A DNA stretch of 31,519 nucleotides from positions 1-31,519 of the forward strand of contig CAJXRL010000004.1 of NCBI GenBank assembly GCA_913059105.1. Reading direction: 5' to 3'. The position numbers and the translations under genes were made by a program. Below the pieces are notes generated by a model that saw nothing but the letters and a program-made list of their open reading frames with translations, was not told the DNA's origin and made no database searches. Shown piece by piece: positions 24,912 to 31,519 of the stretch. How positions within the stretch are numbered: the first letter of the stretch is position 1; every line of letters starts with the position of its first letter. This DNA comes from an uncultured Flavobacteriales bacterium (GTDB lineage: Bacteria > Bacteroidota > Bacteroidia > Flavobacteriales_E > Vicingaceae).

Positions 24912-27900
24912 TTAGAAACTTAATTGAGCTCCTAACCTAATTCTTCTAGGTAATTCATAATTAAATGGATTCTGTAATCTCAACCCATATTGGTCTCTGA
25001 ACGATTGCTCATTTACCTGCTGTCTAATTTCATTCTGAAACTGCGCAGCATTTAAATATCCATCATCATCAGCATTTCCTGTAAATGCATACACACGTTG
25101 AATATTTTGTGCATTTAACACATTCAGAACTTGTAAATAAAGATTCAAATTAGATTGCTTTTTACCTTGTTTCCAAGCCTCCTTATTTTCTTCGTTTTTA
25201 GCGCCCCAATTAATACTAAAAGATTTATCTAATCGAGCATCAATTCTAACAGTCCAAGGCAATCTTGACCCGTTAATATCTCCTTCAACAGGTTGTCTCG
25301 TTGCAGAGCCACTGAAAAGCTCATTACTACCTGCCAACGAACGCTGAGTATATGGTGTTCCTGACCCGGCTATAAAAATAACGTTCAATCCTGTGTTCTG
25401 TAAAATGTTTTTATTACCTACTCTTGGTCCGTTATAATTACTACCGCTTCCATATCTATAATCTAAAGTAGATACAATTTGATGACGTTGGTCATAAGTG
25501 TACGGGAAGATTGTTCTTAAGTTAGGTTGATCAGTATTCACCAAACCTAAAGCTGTGGTAGAACCTGATCCTGTTCCCTCAGCAAACTGAATTGTATAAT
25601 TCACTCTTAAAGACAAATTATTAGTTCTTCTCATCTCATAGTTGATAGTAAATCCTTTTACTGTACCAAAATCTAAGTTATCGTATGTCAAATAATCTTC
25701 AGGAAATGCTCCCACTAATTTCCTTACTTGAATTTCATCTCTTTGCTCTCTGTAGAACGAAGACAATGTTAATGCCGAACTACTTCCAACTTTCTGCTTA
25801 AATCCAATTTCGTATGAAATTGTTTTGGTTGGCTTCAAATTTGGGTTATTAATAATTCTATTGTGATTCGTAATGTAAATCAAATCTAATGGCTCTAATC
25901 CATTCTCTCCTGAAGGACGTCTTGTTAGGATATCATAATTAGCAAAGAAAGTTGCTTCATCAGAAATTGGGAATGAAAATGAAATTCTTGGCATTAATGT
26001 GTACTGAGGTTCGTAATCTTCAAAAGACTCTGTACTTAAATCTGCTGAAGTTGAAGTGCTAGATGGGTCAATTAACCATGGAGCAATACTTGATCCTGCT
26101 TGTAAAACTGAAGGGTCGTTTAAAAGTACACCTTCGGCATTAAAGAATTCATCTGTTTTTGGATTTCTATACCCTACGATTCCGTTAGAAGAAGGATTAT
26201 CAATATCATTCACATATACAATGAAGTTATCCTGAATGTTACTAGGAGTCTCTCCTAGACCTTGCGACTTAGCATATGCTACGTCTCTTGTAGGAAATAG
26301 AGAATACGGATCTTTTAATACAGGTTGATTTGCATCAAATCTATCTAAACGCAACCCAATTCTAAAAATTAAATCATCAAACGCAAATTTATCTTCTATA
26401 TAGCCTCCAATATAAACTGGTTGATAAGCAGGCACAGGTCTTGTCTTAAAACCTAATTCATTTTCTTCATTGAAAAAATCGTCAAGTGAAGGTGAAGAAT
26501 TCAACTTCTTACCTTTATAATCGTAACCTCTATACAACAAGTTAATACTATTTGCTGGATTGATCAATTGGTCAGCCGAAAAATAGGTCATATTATACAA
26601 ATCAATATCATACGAATCAAAATCGATAAAATCAATTCCTGCAGGATCTAAGCCCAAAGCATTTCTCATGTTATAAGCAAAGTAAGATCTGTTTTCCCCA
26701 TCATATCTTCTTTCAAAAGTTACCGTAGGATCAATTGGACTAGGAGCTGTATAATCAATAGAATAATTATTAGAGTCAATTTGTAGAATGTGACTATTTA
26801 CAGAAAGCCTACCTAAATCCCACAAATCTCTTGGGTTCATAGAATAAAATCGTTGAATTCTTTGCTCGTATTCAAACCCTAAAACAATCGCATGGTCACC
26901 AATATCAGCAGAACCTCTACCGCTTAATCGAATTTGATCGTTTTGAGACTTACTGTAACCGTTACTAACTGACCCTGCTGAAGACCACATGTTGTATACG
27001 GCGCCATTAACAGTTCCTCCATTAATTATTCCTCCACCACCTTCAACGTCAACAGCGGTAGAATATCTAGAATCTCCTTGCTGGAAAAAGTCATAATAAT
27101 TACTAGTGTAATTAGATAGTGTAGGATTAACATTTGAGGCAGTATAATCATAAGATATAGGACTATCAAATGCAGTTAAGAAATTTCCTCTATACTCATT
27201 CCCATCAGCTAAAGTTACAGGCTGAAAATTATTATCTGAATATGACAATTGCGTATTTGCTACAAACTTCCCTAAATAACCGTATTTGAAGAAGTCACTC
27301 CCGTGGTTTCTATCTGCAGTTAATCCATTTGATCTTGAGAAATCAGCTTGAATGGAGAAAAAGGCATTTTTAATTAATGACTTGTCTTCTTCTTTTGTAT
27401 TTGCATCTTCTTTTGCATTCTCAAAGCGCTGAACATATCGACCAAAGAACCTGAAATTTGTACTTAATGATTGGGTATTATTCTCATAATTGTATATAGA
27501 AAATGATCTATTGTAATTGTTAGACTTAGAGTAATTAACAGTACCACCAAAAGAAATAGAGCTCAAAGGCGTTAATTTAACATCGAACTTGCCATTAACG
27601 GCAAAACTCAAATCATCATCATTTAATCTAAAGTCAATTTCTTCGAAATCGTCTTTTGTTAAGAACTGAGCCCGTTGAATAACTCCGTTATTTCCTTCCT
27701 GAAATATTAAAGGGTTACTTCTAATAAGAGATTCAACATCATCTTTTGGCTTATACATAGACGTAACGCTCTGCCCGCTTAAAGCATGTCTAATCTCACC
27801 GGTTAGCAAGAACCCGAAAGGAGAAGTTACCTCTCCATCTTTATCCTTTTTTGTAATGAACGGTCCTCCAAGCGCAAAACCGAAAAGATTGTATCCCCAT

Positions 27901-28664
27901 TTGTCAAGTCCAAATGAAGTTGTTTCTCCAGTTTTAAACCCTGATGACAATACCTCTGCACTCCCAAAATACTCTGTAAATGCACCTCTAGTTGTTACCG
28001 TAGTTACAGCACCTGTAACATCACCGTATTGTGCAGATAATCCACCAGTTTTTACAGAAACCTCTTCAATTGCTGATTTTGGCAAACTTGTTGATCCAAT
28101 AACCTTTACCCCATCAATAAATGTTACAGAACTACCAGAACGTTGGCCTCTAACATTATTAGCACCCGAACCATTATCTCTTGCAGTTATACCGTTACCA
28201 GCAGCTTTTGTAATATCCGCAATACTACGAACAGCCATCTGAGTAATTTCAGTCCTACTTACAGTTTGAGCAATTTCAGTTTGATCGAGTTCAATAATAG
28301 GCTTAGCCCATATTTCAACCTCTTCAATATCTACACCTTTTGAAAGCTCAGCATCTATTTTCTTTAATTTACCAGAACTAACTACTACCCCTGCTTTTCT
28401 ACTTGGAGAGAAACCCACATAAGAGAATTTAACATCATAAGACCCAGGAGGAATTGGCTTTAAGGTATACACACCGTCAAAGTCGGTTGTTGTTACCATA
28501 ACTTGCTCCGTTCCCCTTAAAAGAACAACGTTGGCAAATGGAACAGGCTCACCATTGGCTTTTTCAGTTACAGTACCTTTAATGGTTCCTTGTCCTACTT
28601 GGGCATTTGCTACTGTCGCAAATCCCAACGCTATCGCAAGCGTGAAAAGTAATTTTCTTAGCAT
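24912..28664 (-). CDS. TonB-dependent receptor with carboxypeptidase-like N-terminal domain
   Basis: This outer-membrane active transporter has 1250 residues. A signal peptide (MLRKLLFTLAIALGFATVANAQ) is followed by a CarboxypepD_reg-like beta-sandwich (about 25-108, GTIKGTVTEKANGEPVPFANV and the SYVGFSPSRKAGVVV end). The TonB plug (about 128-228) contains ITARDNGSGANNVRGQRSG and VTFIDGVKV. A very long barrel runs to the C-terminus, ELPRRIRLGAQLSF, with a terminal Phe. The layout is that of SusC/RagA-like receptors, but no SusD-like lipoprotein follows. Instead the next genes are a giant T9SS-type protein and a PorV-family protein. The substrate cannot be deduced. It heads a minus-strand unit with a promoter-like box about 50 bases upstream. 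Confidence 0.9.
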   Translation of the reverse strand: MLRKLLFTLAIALGFATVANAQVGQGTIKGTVTEKANGEPVPFANVVLLRGTEQVMVTTTDFDGVYTLKPIPPGSYDVKFSYVGFSPSRKAGVVVSSGKLKKIDAELSKGVDIEEVEIWAKPIIELDQTEIAQTVSRTEITQMAVRSIADITKAAGNGITARDNGSGANNVRGQRSGSSVTFIDGVKVIGSTSLPKSAIEEVSVKTGGLSAQYGDVTGAVTTVTTRGAFTEYFGSAEVLSSGFKTGETTSFGLDKWGYNLFGFALGGPFITKKDKDGEVTSPFGFLLTGEIRHALSGQSVTSMYKPKDDVESLIRSNPLIFQEGNNGVIQRAQFLTKDDFEEIDFRLNDDDLSFAVNGKFDVKLTPLSSISFGGTVNYSKSNNYNRSFSIYNYENNTQSLSTNFRFFGRYVQRFENAKEDANTKEEDKSLIKNAFFSIQADFSRSNGLTADRNHGSDFFKYGYLGKFVANTQLSYSDNNFQPVTLADGNEYRGNFLTAFDSPISYDYTASNVNPTLSNYTSNYYDFFQQGDSRYSTAVDVEGGGGIINGGTVNGAVYNMWSSAGSVSNGYSKSQNDQIRLSGRGSADIGDHAIVLGFEYEQRIQRFYSMNPRDLWDLGRLSVNSHILQIDSNNYSIDYTAPSPIDPTVTFERRYDGENRSYFAYNMRNALGLDPAGIDFIDFDSYDIDLYNMTYFSADQLINPANSINLLYRGYDYKGKKLNSSPSLDDFFNEENELGFKTRPVPAYQPVYIGGYIEDKFAFDDLIFRIGLRLDRFDANQPVLKDPYSLFPTRDVAYAKSQGLGETPSNIQDNFIVYVNDIDNPSSNGIVGYRNPKTDEFFNAEGVLLNDPSVLQAGSSIAPWLIDPSSTSTSADLSTESFEDYEPQYTLMPRISFSFPISDEATFFANYDILTRRPSGENGLEPLDLIYITNHNRIINNPNLKPTKTISYEIGFKQKVGSSSALTLSSFYREQRDEIQVRKLVGAFPEDYLTYDNLDFGTVKGFTINYEMRRTNNLSLRVNYTIQFAEGTGSGSTTALGLVNTDQPNLRTIFPYTYDQRHQIVSTLDYRYGSGSNYNGPRVGNKNILQNTGLNVIFIAGSGTPYTQRSLAGSNELFSGSATRQPVEGDINGSRLPWTVRIDARLDKSFSINWGAKNEENKEAWKQGKKQSNLNLYLQVLNVLNAQNIQRVYAFTGNADDDGYLNAAQFQNEIRQQVNEQSFRDQYGLRLQNPFNYELPRRIRLGAQLSF

Positions 28665-28711
28665 AATAGAAATTTTATGTTATCGTTTCGTTGTAAAAAA
28701 CTACAGGGGCG

Positions 28712-28719
28712 TAAAGATA
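28712..28719 (-). promoter_or_regulatory. candidate -7 box for the TonB-receptor operon
   Basis: On the minus strand this reads TATCTTTA followed by CGC, close to the often-seen TATCTTTGC form of the Bacteroidota -7 box. It lies 47 bases before the receptor start. At the -33 spacing only a GTT is present. The 131 bases between the receptor gene and the small basic protein gene hold nothing else I can name. Confidence 0.35.
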
Positions 28720-28795
28720 TACATTTAATGAAAAGAATAACATATTTTAACAGCGACTTAACGCCACCTTTAAATATTTGTTATTCAATAATTTA

Positions 28796-29095
28796 TCATC
28801 TTTTAAACCATCTTTTTACAAAGAATTCTTTTTTATTATCGTTGTTTCGTTTAGATTTTTTCTTAGTTTTTTTCATTCTCTTTTGAACCGCTTTTGTTTG
28901 CATTTCAAAATGTGCTTTCCTCTTTTCCTCATCTAGTCTTTTAGCTTCCTTTTTCTTTGCCTCTTTATCCTTCTCTAATTGCTCAGTTCGTCTATTAACT
29001 GTTTTTTGAACTTTTCGCTGAGACTGTGCTTGTGAGTTCATAGCTATGACACACAGAAAAAACAAAATGACGCCTCGTAAAATATTTTTTTTCAT
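28796..29095 (-). CDS. small, very basic exported protein, function unknown
   Basis: This 99-residue protein has a clear signal peptide (MKKNILRGVILFFLCVIAMNSQA, cleavage probably before Gln24). The mature part is about 76 residues, of which around 31 are Lys or Arg. Short KKK and RR clusters are interspersed with Glu and Asp, suggesting one long charged helix, and the C-terminus KKEFFVKRWFKR is both basic and aromatic. No catalytic motif is present. Similar short Lys-rich exported proteins occur in Flavobacteriales and remain unassigned. It is transcribed away from the divergent lipoprotein gene at 29146. Binding to an acidic partner such as nucleic acid or LPS is possible but unsupported. 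Confidence 0.65.
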   Translation of the reverse strand: MKKNILRGVILFFLCVIAMNSQAQSQRKVQKTVNRRTEQLEKDKEAKKKEAKRLDEEKRKAHFEMQTKAVQKRMKKTKKKSKRNNDNKKEFFVKRWFKR

Positions 29096-29145
29096 TTTTC
29101 GTTTCTTTTGAACTTAATATTGTATTCAGCAATTGAAAAATTAGA

Positions 29146-29592
29146 ATGACGAAAATAGCCATACTTGTGTTAAAGAAACAACTTCTTTATGTCGTCTTCG
29201 CTACTCTTATATTATTTCCAGCTTGCAATTCGGATGAAAACTCCAACATTCCATTGGTTGAAGTAAATTTTCAATACAACATCAACTTACCTCAATACAT
29301 TGAACTTCAAACCGTAGGTGGCTCTGTGGAAGTATTTGGAGGGTCGAGAGGGATCATTCTTTATCGGTCTTCGTCAACTGAAATAAAAGCCTATGATAGA
29401 CACTGTACATTTCAACCTTCTAATACATGCGGCTTGGTTTCGGCAGATCCCAATCGCTTTACAGGAACTGACAACTGCTGTGGGTCCAGTTTTTTACTGA
29501 GCACCGGAGATGTTTCTAAACCACCTGCTAATCTGGGGTTAAAACAGTATTCTGCATTCTTTAACGACCCTATCCTAACCGTTACAAACTAA
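29146..29592 (+). CDS. lipoprotein with degenerate Rieske-like pattern
   Basis: This 148-residue protein has a lipoprotein signal: a hydrophobic stretch ends in LILFPAC at Cys27, the lipid-modified residue. The mature part contains AYDRHCTFQPSNTC and, about 20 residues later, DNCCGSSFLLSTGDVSKPPANLGLKQY. The order resembles the Rieske [2Fe-2S] fold (C-x-H ... C-P-x-H-G-S-x-F ... tG ... PA ... L..Y). However, the first His is Phe, the second His is Cys, and the matching second ligand Cys is Asp, so a normal Rieske cluster is unlikely. The remaining four cysteines could form disulfides. I infer a cluster-less Rieske-fold surface or periplasmic lipoprotein. Function is unknown, and the gene ends at a shared terminator with ahcY. 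Confidence 0.7.
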   Translation: MTKIAILVLKKQLLYVVFATLILFPACNSDENSNIPLVEVNFQYNINLPQYIELQTVGGSVEVFGGSRGIILYRSSSTEIKAYDRHCTFQPSNTCGLVSADPNRFTGTDNCCGSSFLLSTGDVSKPPANLGLKQYSAFFNDPILTVTN

Positions 29593-29624
29593 AAAAGGCC
29601 ATCACATTTCTGCGATAGCCTTTT
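29593..29624. terminator. bidirectional terminator between the lipoprotein gene and ahcY
   Basis: AAAAGGC (29593-29599) pairs with GCCTTTT (29618-29624), followed inward by one C-A mismatch and an ATC/GAT pairing, with a loop of about ten bases. The flanks give a T run in both directions, six T on the minus strand and four on the plus strand, so it can serve both convergent genes. Confidence 0.7.
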
Positions 29625-29646
29625 AATTAGATTGATATCTATTTTA

Positions 29647-30960
29647 TTAATATCTATAGTGCTCAACTTTATATGGTCCTTCAACAGGAACATCAATGTA
29701 TTCAGCTTGCTCTTGTGAAAGAACTTCTAATTCAACACCAATTTTAGCTAAGTGTAAAAAAGCTACTTTTTCATCCAAATGTTTTGGTAACATGTATACT
29801 TCATTATCATATTTATCTGAATCTTTCCATAACTCAATTTGAGCTAAAGTTTGATTGGTAAATGAATTTGACATTACAAATGAAGGATGTCCTGTAGCAC
29901 AACCTAAGTTTACTAAACGTCCTTCTGCTAATAAAATAATTTCATTCCCGTTACTGTTTAATTTAAATATGTCAACCTGAGGTTTAATATTAATTTTTTC
30001 AGCATTATCCTCTAAATATTTAACGTCAATTTCGTTATCAAAGTGCCCAATGTTACAAACGATAGTCTTGTCTTTCATTAATTCAAAATGCTCACCTCTA
30101 ATGATATCGAAGTTGCCAGTCGTAGTTACTACGATATTAGCTCTTTCGATGCAGTTTTCCATTTTTTTAACTTCAAACCCGTCCATGGCAGCTTGCAAAG
30201 CACAAATAGGATCGATTTCCGTTACAATTACTCTTGCTCCTGCTCCTTGCAAAGAAGCTGCTGAACCTTTACCAACATCACCATATCCTGCAACAACAGC
30301 AACTTTCCCAGCCATCATTGTATCGGTAGCCCTTCTAATCGCATCAACTAAAGATTCTTTACATCCGTATTTGTTGTCAAATTTAGATTTAGTTACAGAA
30401 TCATTTACGTTAATAGCCGGCATAACCAATGTTCCGTTTTTCATTCTTTCGTACAATCTATGAACTCCAGTAGTCGTTTCTTCTGATAATCCTTTAATTC
30501 CATCTGTTAATTCTGGGTATTTATCAAATACCATATTTGTTAAATCTCCACCATCATCTAATATTAAATTTAACGGTTTCCCATCTTTAAATCCTTTAAT
30601 CGTTTGGTCAATACACCAGTCAAAATCTTCATCAGATAAGCCTTTCCATGCAAAAACAGGAACTCCAGTTGCAGCAATTGCAGCTGCAGCCTGATCTTGG
30701 GTAGAAAATATATTACAAGATGACCATGTAACTTCAGCACCCAATGCCGTTAATGTTTCAATCAAAACTGCAGTTTGAATTGTCATATGCAAACAACCTG
30801 CAATTCTTGCGCCTTTTAATGGCTGCTCGTCTTTGTATTCTTCTCTTAGTGACATTAAACCTGGCATTTCAGCTTCGGCTAATTCAATTTCTTTTCTTCC
30901 CCATTCTGCTAAAGAGATGTCCTTAACTTTGTAAGGTAAATTTTCTACACTTGTACTCAT
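29647..30960 (-). CDS. ahcY: adenosylhomocysteinase
   Basis: This cytosolic NAD-dependent enzyme splits S-adenosylhomocysteine into adenosine and homocysteine, relieving product inhibition of methyltransferases and feeding methionine synthesis. It has 437 residues. Visible features are the substrate-binding AGCLHMTIQTAVLIETL (about 54-70), NVNDSVTKSKFDNKYG (184-199), and the Rossmann loop GYGDVGKG (225-232) with the NAD-binding region up to VIVTEIDP. The family C-terminus ends in VEHYRY. It is divergent from a phosphopantetheinyl transferase gene, an arrangement seen in other Flavobacteriales. No SAH riboswitch-like structure was recognised in the short 5' region. Confidence 0.97.
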   Translation of the reverse strand: MSTSVENLPYKVKDISLAEWGRKEIELAEAEMPGLMSLREEYKDEQPLKGARIAGCLHMTIQTAVLIETLTALGAEVTWSSCNIFSTQDQAAAAIAATGVPVFAWKGLSDEDFDWCIDQTIKGFKDGKPLNLILDDGGDLTNMVFDKYPELTDGIKGLSEETTTGVHRLYERMKNGTLVMPAINVNDSVTKSKFDNKYGCKESLVDAIRRATDTMMAGKVAVVAGYGDVGKGSAASLQGAGARVIVTEIDPICALQAAMDGFEVKKMENCIERANIVVTTTGNFDIIRGEHFELMKDKTIVCNIGHFDNEIDVKYLEDNAEKINIKPQVDIFKLNSNGNEIILLAEGRLVNLGCATGHPSFVMSNSFTNQTLAQIELWKDSDKYDNEVYMLPKHLDEKVAFLHLAKIGVELEVLSQEQAEYIDVPVEGPYKVEHYRY

Positions 30961-30988
30961 GCTTTTTATTTTTTTACTTTTCGGATGG

Positions 30989-30996
30989 CAAATTTA
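30989..30996 (-). promoter_or_regulatory. candidate -7 box of the ahcY promoter
   Basis: On the minus strand this reads TAAATTTG, a full match to TAnnTTTG, 28 bases before the ahcY ATG in the 82-base divergent gap. No good -33 TTG is seen. On the plus strand, TATTTTCG at 31013-31020 (seven of eight) may serve the divergent transferase gene in the same way. Confidence 0.45.
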
Positions 30997-31042
30997 CCAA
31001 AATAAATAATGCTATTTTCGTTTAAACAGTTAGATACAATAT

Positions 31043-31473
31043 ATGTTCGAAAGCTTCCAAATAACTTCCTCAAATTCCATTCATACTGCTGCGGTTAAAT
31101 ATGGTAGAATGGAACAAATGTTTCACTTTCTGACTAGAAATGACATTGACATGAGTTATTTAAACTTTATAACAAATGACAAGCGAAAAGCAGAATGGAT
31201 GTTCATTCGAGAGATTATATGCAAAACAATGTCTTTAAATGAGGACATTGTCTATGACCAACATCGAAAACCAAGCTTCAAAAATTCTAATTTCTTTTTA
31301 AGCATATCGCATTCAAATGAAAGAGTGGCAATATCAATTGACAAAAAACATAAAACTGGTGTAGATGTGCAATTTATTACTGAAAAAATTCAACGAATAA
31401 AATCGAAATTCTTAAACGAAGAAGAACAATCAAGAACTGGTCAAAACCCAACCGAATTGACCTGTTATTGGAG
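31043..31473 (+). CDS. 4'-phosphopantetheinyl transferase, Sfp type (3' truncated)
   Basis: This enzyme transfers 4'-phosphopantetheine from CoA to a serine of carrier proteins. The frame opens at ATG 31043 and is cut by the contig end after 143 whole codons, with no stop, so the gene is partial. Motifs in the order of the family are RKAEWMFIREI (about 48-58), KPSFKNSNFFLSISHS (76-91, with ISHS at 88-91), GVDVQ (106-110, with the metal-binding Asp108), KIQRIKSKFLNEEE (115-128), and YW at the very end. In family members a W-S-x-K-E motif would follow there. About a third of the protein is missing. Whether it modifies the fatty-acid carrier protein or a secondary-metabolism carrier cannot be told. 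Confidence 0.9.
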
Positions 31474-31519
31474 CTGTCTCTTATACACATCTGACGCTGC
31501 CGACGATCTACTCTGTGTA
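31474..31519. other. Illumina Nextera i5-side adapter (artefact)
   Basis: This is not genomic sequence. Bases 31474-31492 are the Tn5 mosaic end in reverse complement, the Read 1 transposase adapter ends at 31506, 31507-31514 (TCTACTCT) is the reverse complement of the i5 index S504, and the final gtgta begins the P5 primer complement. It truncates the phosphopantetheinyl transferase gene. Confidence 0.98.

Noticed and set aside
27856..28242. 128-residue open frame on the plus strand
   Set aside because: It is a shadow of the plug domain of the TonB-dependent receptor, whose minus-strand reading is clearly the real gene.
30050..30463. 137-residue open frame on the plus strand
   Set aside because: It is a shadow of the NAD-binding region of ahcY, with no family-like motifs.
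30961..31042. SAH riboswitch upstream of ahcY
   Set aside because: The 5' region is only 82 bases, A/T-rich and without the G/C-rich stems such a riboswitch needs.
46..31473. CRISPR array, tRNA, rRNA, insertion sequence or phage genes
   Set aside because: I saw no regularly spaced repeats, no cloverleaf-like sequences, and no transposase or phage proteins. The window is ordinary chromosome apart from its adapter ends.

Overview
The window is an AT-rich contig from a member of the Bacteroidota, most likely of the Flavobacteriales type. The evidence is the gene content and order: NAD kinase, two PorG-like proteins, uppS, bamA, two OmpH/Skp genes and murI; SusC-like TonB-dependent receptor architecture; PorV-family and type IX secretion (T9SS) sorting-domain proteins. 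Promoter-like boxes of the Bacteroidota form TAnnTTTG, and the lack of strong Shine-Dalgarno sites, agree. I see no rRNA, tRNA, CRISPR array, phage or insertion sequence. Both ends are not biological: positions 1-45 and 31474-31519 are complete Illumina Nextera adapters with index sequences. The real insert is about 46-31473, and the first and last genes are cut by contig ends.

Layout. (1) 46-8324, plus strand: the end of an outer-membrane-type protein, nadK, two PorG-like beta-barrel genes, uppS overlapping bamA, two OmpH/Skp-like chaperones, and murI. This is an envelope-biogenesis block: undecaprenyl carrier synthesis, barrel assembly, periplasmic chaperones and D-glutamate supply. (2) 8321-13414: genome maintenance and translation, with prfB (minus), recQ (plus) and ligA (minus). 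(3) 13488-18047: a short-chain fatty acid transporter-like gene (plus) facing a tight minus-strand operon of a flippase-like membrane protein, a family 2 glycosyltransferase and a DppC/OppC-type ABC permease. (4) 18047-19472: ruvC (plus), then a HIT protein and greA (minus). (5) 19555-28664, minus strand: a three-gene set of a large TonB-dependent receptor, a 1417-residue secreted protein with a T9SS-type C-terminus, and a PorV/PorQ-family barrel, closed by a strong intrinsic terminator. (6) 28796-29592: a small, very basic exported protein and a lipoprotein with a degenerate Rieske-like pattern. (7) 29647-31473: ahcY (minus) divergent from a 3'-truncated Sfp-type phosphopantetheinyl transferase (plus).

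Most of the window is conserved core genome. The less ordinary points are the receptor/cargo/PorV trio, the Rieske-like lipoprotein without cluster ligands, the ruvC/flippase start-to-start junction with facing promoter-like boxes, a terminator that ends one base before the murI start codon, a prfB without the usual programmed frameshift, and the intact sequencing adapters.
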